Origin: Armatimonadota bacterium
Lineage (GTDB): Bacteria > Armatimonadota > Fimbriimonadia > Fimbriimonadales > ATM1
Direction: 5' to 3'
DNA: 47,994 nucleotides
NCBI GenBank assembly: GCA_022567555.1
Contig: JADFGT010000009.1
Span: 1-47,994, forward strand
Part shown: positions 41,739 to 47,994 of the stretch, piece after piece
How the letters are laid out: the number at the start of each line of letters is the position of its first letter
How positions within the stretch are numbered: the first letter of the stretch is position 1
Made by a program: the position numbers and the translations under genes
Notes under the pieces: model-generated
Database searches by the model: none
What the model was told of the DNA's origin: nothing
What the model saw: only the letters and a program-made list of their open reading frames with translations

Positions 41739-42767
41739 GTGAATCGGATGTTTCTTCCGTGGACGACCGTGGTCGGCTTCTTCATAGGAACCTTCATAGG
41801 AAGTTTCCTAAATGTCGTCATTTACCGGCTCCCGCGCGGGCTCTCCCTGGTCCAGCCGCCGAGTCACTGCCCGAACTGCAGCCACCGGCTGGGCATGCTC
41901 GACCTCGTGCCGCTGTTCAGTTTTCTCTTCAGCGGCCGGCGATGCCGCTATTGCAGGCGGGACGTCAGCTGGCGCTACTTGTGGGTTGAACTCATTACCG
42001 GCGGCCTGTGGGCTGCGTTCTGGTTGCAGAACCTGGTGGGCGGGCCTGACCCGGCTCGATTCCTTCTGCTGGCTGCCTTCGCATCGGTCCTGGTCGCGTG
42101 CATCTTCATAGACATCGGGTTCTACGTTTTGCCCGATTCGCTGAACGCGTGGCTGCTGGGTCTGGGGCTGGGCTATAATGCCTGGCTAATCGCGCGCGTC
42201 TCCGACAAGGCGTGGACCCAGGTTGGGAGCATATCTCTGCCGTCGGCGGTTGCCGGGGCTCTGCTGGGTGCGGGGCTTTTCTGGGGAATAGCGCTCTTCG
42301 GTCGCGTGCTGTTCAGGAAGGACGCGCTCGGGCACGGCGATATCAAACTGGCCAGGGGAATCGGGGCGGTCCTGTTGCCGCTCGTTGCGCTGGTGTCGTT
42401 CGGCCTGGCCGTGGCGGTCGGGGCGGTCTTGGGCGCCGTGCAAGTGGTTCTTCGGCCGCGGCGCGAACAGGAGAATGAGGGAGAAGAGGAAGAGGCATAT
42501 GAGCCTGAATCGCTCGGGAGCCTGCTGCGCTGCGGGCTCGGCTACATGCTGGCCGTGGACGTTGCCGCGCTCTTCGTCCCCCGGCTTGAGCGCTGGTGGT
42601 TCGGGGCAGAGGAGGCCGAGGCTGCCGAGGACGACTGGAGTCCGAGTCTCACGACCATACCGTTCGGCCCCTATCTCGCTGCCGGGGCCCTGGTGGCCGC
42701 GCTCCTCGAGGGTCCGCTCGTCCGACTGGCGACCGATTATTGGAATTGGGCGACCGGTGGCTTGTAG
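41739..42767 (+). CDS. pilD: Prepilin peptidase PilD
   Basis: The 342-residue polytopic protein has the N-terminal methyltransferase-type zinc motif (CPNCSHRLG and CRYCRRD) and the two aspartyl-protease motifs of the family, FIDIGFYVLPD and GHGDIKL. It cleaves and methylates type IV prepilins; three substrates are encoded directly downstream. An acidic loop (about 240-260, QENEGEEEEAYEPE) is unusual. The start is GTG 41739 or ATG 41748; no SD is visible because the hairpin at 41701-41735 occupies its place. Confidence 0.92.
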   Translation: MNRMFLPWTTVVGFFIGTFIGSFLNVVIYRLPRGLSLVQPPSHCPNCSHRLGMLDLVPLFSFLFSGRRCRYCRRDVSWRYLWVELITGGLWAAFWLQNLVGGPDPARFLLLAAFASVLVACIFIDIGFYVLPDSLNAWLLGLGLGYNAWLIARVSDKAWTQVGSISLPSAVAGALLGAGLFWGIALFGRVLFRKDALGHGDIKLARGIGAVLLPLVALVSFGLAVAVGAVLGAVQVVLRPRREQENEGEEEEAYEPESLGSLLRCGLGYMLAVDVAALFVPRLERWWFGAEEAEAAEDDWSPSLTTIPFGPYLAAGALVAALLEGPLVRLATDYWNWATGGL

Positions 42768-42824
42768 CGGGAACATCCGGGGGTGTACCGCCGTCAAACG
42801 AATGAATACTCCGCGGAGGGAACG

Positions 42825-43703
42825 ATGAAGACCAGAAAGGCATTCACGCTGGTTGAACTTTTGACCGTCATTGCAATAATTGCCATTCTCACAGCCCTGC
42901 TGTTCCCGGTGTTCGCCCAGGCGAAGCAGGCGGCCAAGAAGTCCGCCGACATGACGAACATGGGCACGCTCAGCCAGGCGCTGCTGGCGTACCGGAACGA
43001 CCAGGGCGGATTTCCGCCGCTCCTGCTTCAGGTTGTGGAATACGACCCGAACCTGTTGCGCGACCGGCGGGTGGATGAACTGAGGCGCGCCTACCTGTAC
43101 CGGAGCCGCGTCAAGGACATCAAAGTCTTCGCCGCCGCCATCGCCGACGCCACGAAGGACGGCCAGGTGACCGCCTTCTGGCCGAACCGGGACCCGAGGC
43201 CTCTGGGGCCGGGCGAGACCTGCGACGAGCGGCAGATTTACGGCCGGGAGCTTGCGGGCGACCCCTGCCCCGCCACCGCGTTCGGAATAGGTGCGGCCGG
43301 AGACGACCCGGTCCTATACTTCCAACTCGGGATTGACCCGACGGCGATAAACGGCGACAGCCCAACGGACCCGGTCCGGTTTTACGAGTTTGACTCCTAC
43401 GACGTCGCACCGGTGCAGGACCCGGGCGGAGGAATCCGCTATGAATTGCGCTACGCTCTCTTTTGGTCGCTCGCGGGGCAGTTGGGCGGGGGCCCGAACG
43501 ACACGCCGAGGCAGTTGGGCTATAACGACCCGCCGGAGGATACGGTCGTGACTTGGAACACCTACTTCCGCCGGTACGATGATCCCGCCGGTCCTGAGGT
43601 CCCCTTCCGAAAGAAGAGCGACTTAGTGCTCTACCTGTCGGGCGACGTCCGTGTGGAAGACTCTCGGGACATGTTCGAGCGGTCGTGGAGGTTCGGCCGG
43701 TAG
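42825..43703 (+). CDS. Type IV prepilin-like protein
   Basis: The 292-residue protein has the class III signal MKTRKA then FTLVELLTVIAIIAILTALLFPVF. The residue before the predicted cut is Ala, not the usual Gly. A globular domain of about 260 residues follows, with QAKQAAKKSADMTNMGTLSQALLAYRNDQGGFPP typical of pseudopilin helix plus loop. GGAGGG precedes ATG 42825. It could be a pilin or a type II-like pseudopilin. Confidence 0.88.
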   Translation: MKTRKAFTLVELLTVIAIIAILTALLFPVFAQAKQAAKKSADMTNMGTLSQALLAYRNDQGGFPPLLLQVVEYDPNLLRDRRVDELRRAYLYRSRVKDIKVFAAAIADATKDGQVTAFWPNRDPRPLGPGETCDERQIYGRELAGDPCPATAFGIGAAGDDPVLYFQLGIDPTAINGDSPTDPVRFYEFDSYDVAPVQDPGGGIRYELRYALFWSLAGQLGGGPNDTPRQLGYNDPPEDTVVTWNTYFRRYDDPAGPEVPFRKKSDLVLYLSGDVRVEDSRDMFERSWRFGR

Positions 43704-43764
43704 CGGCTCCTGCCATGAAGAGTCACGAACGGCGTTCAGTACGTAGGAGGCCGGCACGCGCAAT

Positions 43765-45789
43765 ATGAGCAGAACAAGATTGAGCCGAGCGTTTACCCTC
43801 ACTGAGATCCTGGTGGTCATCGTGGTGATGCTGATCGGCGTCCTCGTGATGATCCGCCTCTATCCCCGGGGCTTCCTGGCGCTCCAGGTGACACGCGACT
43901 ACGGCACCGCCCAGTCGATGGGCAGGGGCGAACTGGACATCCTCGAATCCAGGGCGGAGGACCTGCCGCACCAGATCCTCGCAGTGCGCTACCGGTTTGT
44001 GCCTGACGGCTTCGCAAGCTTCATCCTTGTCCTCGAGGCCGACCCGGACACGCTGCCCACCGACCTGGGCCCCGGCGGCGACCTGCTGGAGAGCGGCAAC
44101 ATCCTGATTACGAACCCCGGCGGGGCGGACGCGGAGATATTCTGGCGGCTGTACAACGACGCGAACCGCATCCGGCGCATCATCGGCGAGGGCGGCACGA
44201 TCCCCGCGCCCAGGGCGGTCGGGGCCGACTTCGGCGGTCTTCGCATCCTGAACTTCGCCCCGGTTTTGAACGTCCCGGGCTTCCCGACCCTGTTCCTGAT
44301 CTACAGTAACGACATGGAGGGCCGACGGGTCACCGACACGACCCTCGGCGATCCGAGGCGCAACCCGCGGAGCTGGCAGTTCTCTTATGACAACGAGGCC
44401 GAGCAGTTGTGGCTGCCGGGCGTGGCCGGGCGCGTGAGCGTGATCTACAAAGTCAATTTCAGTTATTGGGTGAACGACGCGCTCGGTTTCCGAAAGGTGG
44501 ACCTGATAGACGTGCCGCTCACGGTCGTCACCGGCGGGGGGGCTACGCCGCCGCGCGAGGCCAACTACGACGCTACTGGCAATGAGGTGGAGCCGTTCGA
44601 CCTTCGCGCCATAGCAAGCGACGCCAACTGGGTGGAGTTGGTGGCCGACTCGATCACCGCGAACCGCCTGTTCGAACCGATCCCGATTGCGAGCGCGTTC
44701 GACCCGAACTATCCGTACGAGTACAAACTGCTCAGCCCGCAGCTGGGCATGGTTCTGTTCAACCCTGCGGCGTACAACGCCCGGGAGCGGCGCAGAAGGG
44801 GGACGCGGCCGCTGGTGGCGCAGGTCAACTATGACGTCTACAACTGGCACGTTCTGCGCGAAGAGTTCCGCGCCGACCTGACCAAGCCGCCGCTGCATAA
44901 ACTGAGGCTGGGCCATCTCAAGTCCGTCGGCTCGATGCAGAACGATAAACGGCGCTATACGGGGCTGCGGCTGGACATACCGGACGGCCTGGGCGGCGTG
45001 GTTCCGGAACGTGATTTCGTGCTGATTGACATGGCGACAGGCGGTGTTGTCTCGCCGTTCGTTGACCCGAGCAGCCCCGGTGCGGGCCGCAGTTACAAAG
45101 TGGACTACTTGCGGGGCGTCGTAGCGCTCGGCGGCCCGCTTTCGCCGGTGCCGGGCAGTTCCGGCGACCTGGCGCAGTCCATCACTATAATCGCTCCGGG
45201 TGACCCGGCGGTGCCGATACTGATGACCGGCATTAACCCGCGCGGGCGAAACTTCCGGGCGCTCTTCGAAGCGCACAACGACTGGGCCGTGCAGATTATG
45301 AAGGCGCCGTCCCGGTACTCCATCATCAGAATCCCGAACCTGTCCATCGCCCAGTGCTACATTCCGGTCGCCGGCATTTCCGGGATCGGAACGCGAATCT
45401 ATTTCCCGTGGGCGGACCTCGAGATGAAAGTTAGCGTGCGGGAGATCTGGTACGAGAACATGGCCGGCGAGATTCTGGCCATGCGCGACCAGGACTTCCT
45501 GATCCGCGCCCCATTGGCCCTCGACCCTGTCGGAAAGCCGTACATTGACATCAAGGACGTGGATGCGAACGCCCGGACGATGGAGGAGTCGCGGCTGGGC
45601 TATCCCGCCCGCGGCGTGTCCGGCTCCTCGATTAAGGCGCGCGTGATCTGGAACTCGCTCCAGAAAGAGGACGTGCCGGGAGACACTCCGCAGGCCATCG
45701 CCGAACGGCGTGACCTGCATGACCAGTGGACACGCGCATGGCGGAGCGTGGTTATTGAGAGTTACCTCTCGAGACGTGACACGAATTGA
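43765..45789 (+). CDS. Very large prepilin-like protein
   Basis: The 674-residue protein begins MSRTRLSRA then FTLTEILVVIVVMLIGVLVMIRLYP, a prepilin leader with Ala at -1 and Glu5. The remaining 640 residues are beta-rich and of unknown fold, much longer than ordinary minor pilins. AGGAGG is about 15 bases before the ATG, a long spacing. It lies within the pilin cluster, so it is probably a minor pilin or tip adhesin. Confidence 0.8.
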   Translation: MSRTRLSRAFTLTEILVVIVVMLIGVLVMIRLYPRGFLALQVTRDYGTAQSMGRGELDILESRAEDLPHQILAVRYRFVPDGFASFILVLEADPDTLPTDLGPGGDLLESGNILITNPGGADAEIFWRLYNDANRIRRIIGEGGTIPAPRAVGADFGGLRILNFAPVLNVPGFPTLFLIYSNDMEGRRVTDTTLGDPRRNPRSWQFSYDNEAEQLWLPGVAGRVSVIYKVNFSYWVNDALGFRKVDLIDVPLTVVTGGGATPPREANYDATGNEVEPFDLRAIASDANWVELVADSITANRLFEPIPIASAFDPNYPYEYKLLSPQLGMVLFNPAAYNARERRRRGTRPLVAQVNYDVYNWHVLREEFRADLTKPPLHKLRLGHLKSVGSMQNDKRRYTGLRLDIPDGLGGVVPERDFVLIDMATGGVVSPFVDPSSPGAGRSYKVDYLRGVVALGGPLSPVPGSSGDLAQSITIIAPGDPAVPILMTGINPRGRNFRALFEAHNDWAVQIMKAPSRYSIIRIPNLSIAQCYIPVAGISGIGTRIYFPWADLEMKVSVREIWYENMAGEILAMRDQDFLIRAPLALDPVGKPYIDIKDVDANARTMEESRLGYPARGVSGSSIKARVIWNSLQKEDVPGDTPQAIAERRDLHDQWTRAWRSVVIESYLSRRDTN

Positions 45790-45799
45790 GGATGCTTGA

Positions 45800-47857
45800 A
45801 TGAAGCGACATACACAAAGCGCATTTACCCTGGTCGAACTGCTCGTTGTGATCGCGATTACGGCGATCCTGATAACGATCGTGGCCATTCCGCTCCTGCA
45901 GGGCTTCCGGTTCACGCAGACCGGCCTGGCGTTTGCCGAGGCGCAACAGAGCGCGCGGCAGGTCGTGGAGCGAATCGGCATGGAGTTGAGCAGGGCGGCC
46001 GCCGTTATGGACAACTCTGCCCCCGCCGCCGGCATCCAGGTGGAACTCCCGTTAAGGAGGGTGGACGGCAGCCCGTTCGACCGGCGGTACGGCAGCGTGC
46101 TCATCCACAATGCGAAGATAGATATCCTCCCGGCGTCCAAAGGGGACCCGGGCAGCCCGCAGTTCAATCCCGGCCGAAACAGGATCGACCCCACGCTCAA
46201 GGCGCCGATAGGGCAGATCAACGTGCCGGTCTCGCCCGGACAGGCGCTCGTGCGCTATTGGATCGGCCTCCGCAGTCCGTTCACACCGCCGAGCGTCGCC
46301 GGCCATTATGTGAACCCGTGGCGTCCGATCTTGGTGGGTGCCGACGGTACGCAACCCGGTCCGGTTGACGAAAACCTGTACGTTCTTTATCGGGCGGAGA
46401 TCGTGCCCTGGATCTGGGACGCGGATCTCGGCACGCTCGTCCCGAACCCGGAATTCTTCGCGATCGACCCCTTGACCGGCGAGATAGTGATTGACGACCC
46501 CGGTTTCTTTGTTTGGGACCGGACGGCGGCCGAAATCCCCGACGGTGACGTGAATGCGCACCACCTGCGCCTGGCGAACTGGAAGGCGGTGTCGACGGTC
46601 GTGGTGCGGCAGCGGCGCACCGATCTCATCATCCCGGAGATTGACGAGGCGACCGGCGACGCGATTTATGACCCGTATCCGCTCGATCCGGTGTACGAGA
46701 TCCCGCGCGTGCGCTCATTGATAATCTTCCAGCCGGTCCGGGTGAACAACGAGCCGGCGACGTCCAACGACGTTTTCCGGTCCGGAGTGGAAGTGATCGA
46801 CAACGAGGGTTCGGTTGCGCCCGAATACTTCCAGACGGAGATGGCCAGTTGGACCAAGAACAGCCTGGTGCGCTTTTTCCGTGCCGACCCGCGAACATCC
46901 TCACCCTACTACTTGGGCCGGTGGCGGCAGCCGACCGGCGCGTCGTTCACAGAGAACTTCAAGTTGGAACTCGTCTGGTTCGACCCCACGATTGATTTGG
47001 ATGAGTTCAACGACGGCGCCATCTATTTCGACTTGAGCAGATACATGGAGGCGGCGGACGCCGCCGGCCCTGTCTTCATAGGCGATTATATGGGGCTCAG
47101 CGGGCCGGTCCTGTCGGCGCCGGAACTATTGCTGTTTCGATTGGACACGGATCGCGGCCGAATCCTGACGGACTTCCCGGTGGAGCACGCGCTGGGCTTT
47201 ACGCCTGCCTTGACAACGTCCGTTGTGAACGCAAACCTGGTGGACTGGGTGACCTCGTCCACGGCCGCGACCTACGACCCGACCGGCGAACTCGGAAGGC
47301 GATTCGTGGACCTGCGGGGGCTCTCCCCGCTCACCGCCAACACCTTCAATCCGCTGGGGACCTTTGCCTTCTCGTTCCCGCTCCGTGCGTCGCGGATCGT
47401 TCCGGGCAGCGAAGAGGTGATCGGGCCGGACCAGCGGCCCGGACCGAACTTCGGCCGGCCGGTTCGCTACTCGCGGGTCGCGCCCGGCCAAGAGGCCGGC
47501 CTAAACCAGTACAAGATCAACTACACCGATATCCCTGAGCCGTCCGACTACATGACGTTTTTGGGCGTGCCGGACCCGGGATCGAACTCGGACGTTCGGC
47601 GATACATCCAGCCACGGTTCAAAAAGGGGTACATCGAGCTCTACAGCGACCCGACCCTGCCGCTGCCTGTGGGGAACATTCGGGTCACTTACGACTTCCA
47701 ACTGAATGAGCCGGGCGACATCGTCACGGTGGACTACAACAGCGCGCAGCAGATCCAGGTGGAGCTGACACTGCTCCGGTTCCCGTCCACGTCTCACCCG
47801 GCCCCACAGTCGGTGACCATGAAAGAGGTCGTGACGGTCCGCAACCTTCAGAGGTAG
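45800..47857 (+). CDS. Very large prepilin-like protein, PulJ/GspJ-like start
   Basis: The 685-residue protein begins MKRHTQSA then FTLVELLVVIAITAILITIVAIPLLQGF, with Ala at -1. The next 60 residues (QSARQVVERIGMELSRAAAVM) resemble GspJ/PilW minor pilins. The rest is a long beta-rich surface region. GAGGA lies 8-10 bases upstream. It follows the 674-residue prepilin by 10 bases. Confidence 0.82.
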   Translation: MKRHTQSAFTLVELLVVIAITAILITIVAIPLLQGFRFTQTGLAFAEAQQSARQVVERIGMELSRAAAVMDNSAPAAGIQVELPLRRVDGSPFDRRYGSVLIHNAKIDILPASKGDPGSPQFNPGRNRIDPTLKAPIGQINVPVSPGQALVRYWIGLRSPFTPPSVAGHYVNPWRPILVGADGTQPGPVDENLYVLYRAEIVPWIWDADLGTLVPNPEFFAIDPLTGEIVIDDPGFFVWDRTAAEIPDGDVNAHHLRLANWKAVSTVVVRQRRTDLIIPEIDEATGDAIYDPYPLDPVYEIPRVRSLIIFQPVRVNNEPATSNDVFRSGVEVIDNEGSVAPEYFQTEMASWTKNSLVRFFRADPRTSSPYYLGRWRQPTGASFTENFKLELVWFDPTIDLDEFNDGAIYFDLSRYMEAADAAGPVFIGDYMGLSGPVLSAPELLLFRLDTDRGRILTDFPVEHALGFTPALTTSVVNANLVDWVTSSTAATYDPTGELGRRFVDLRGLSPLTANTFNPLGTFAFSFPLRASRIVPGSEEVIGPDQRPGPNFGRPVRYSRVAPGQEAGLNQYKINYTDIPEPSDYMTFLGVPDPGSNSDVRRYIQPRFKKGYIELYSDPTLPLPVGNIRVTYDFQLNEPGDIVTVDYNSAQQIQVELTLLRFPSTSHPAPQSVTMKEVVTVRNLQR

Positions 47858-47866
47858 GGGCATGGC

Positions 47867-47994
47867 TTGAACGCATACGTAATGAGAAATCGGAGACGCA
47901 CCCGTGGCACGGCCCTGATTGTCGTCCTTTCAATCATGTTCACTCTCGCCATCCTGGGCCTGCTGTTTCTGCGCATTGTCGGGGGCGCGACCAT
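47867..47994 (+). CDS. PilX/GspK-like minor pilin, cut by the window edge
   Basis: The frame from TTG 47867 (or ATG 47882) reads RTRGTALIVVLSIMFTLAILGLLFL before the window ends. A basic start, RG and a hydrophobic helix match the N-terminus of PilX or GspK. AGGGG about 7 bases before TTG favours that start. Only 42 residues are present. Confidence 0.65.
   Translation, partial: MNAYVMRNRRRTRGTALIVVLSIMFTLAILGLLFLRIVGGAT

Noticed and set aside
43723-46221. 832-codon minus-strand open frame opposite two prepilin genes
   Set aside because: The + strand genes have prepilin leaders and SDs; the antisense translation is rich in Arg, His and Val with no domain.

Overview
The window is about 48 kb of GC-rich bacterial chromosome with dense genes, mostly on the + strand. 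The host is probably a free-living diderm from a deep lineage; I favour Armatimonadota or a neighbouring phylum, at moderate confidence. The reasons are a DUF5693 gene directly upstream of csaB, an LptA/OstA-like protein and a large outer-membrane-type beta-barrel, several oversized type IV prepilin-like proteins, small RRM and HesB/IscA proteins, and frequent TTG/GTG starts with good Shine-Dalgarno (SD) sites. No marker in the window fixes the phylum.

Layout. 1-2.1 kb: a lipoprotein, an exported MerP-like heavy-metal-associated (HMA) protein whose two metal-binding Cys codons are both in-frame UGA (predicted selenocysteines in a UxxU motif), and a small RRM protein. 2.1-6.5 kb: a PAS-GGDEF diguanylate cyclase (- strand), E1 alpha and beta of a 2-oxoacid dehydrogenase, and a HesB/IscA protein. 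6.5-7.7 kb: an HEYGH metalloprotease (- strand). 7.7-13.3 kb: an ATP synthase operon (atpZ-like, atpI-like, B, E, F, H, A, G) with no atpD or atpC after atpG. 13.4-18.1 kb: a small membrane protein, a TIM-barrel sugar isomerase-like protein, a secreted unknown protein, a DUF72 protein and a lone CoA-transferase A subunit. 18.4-24.5 kb: a small membrane protein, prfB with its programmed +1 frameshift, an M4/M36-like secreted peptidase, a free-standing 5'-nucleotidase C-terminal domain overlapping an M28 glutaminyl-cyclase-like enzyme, and a zinc-ribbon protein. 24.5-37.3 kb: a cell-envelope cluster made of a rhomboid lacking its catalytic His, DUF5693, csaB with an apparent AUC start, a beta-barrel, two lipoproteins, a 954-residue secreted protein and an LptA-like protein. 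37.4-48 kb: type IV pilus genes pilB, pilT, pilC and pilD, then three prepilin-like proteins and the start of a PilX/GspK-like protein cut by the window edge.

Two UGA recoding events lie in this window. One is the predicted double selenocysteine insertion at 1204-1215. The other is the RF2 frameshift at 18941-18947, which autoregulates the factor that competes with selenocysteine at UGA. The double-Sec HMA protein, with one candidate SECIS hairpin correctly placed for both UGAs, is the strongest candidate for something undescribed. Tandem heptanucleotide tracts recur at four intergenic places, and one abuts the atpG start codon.
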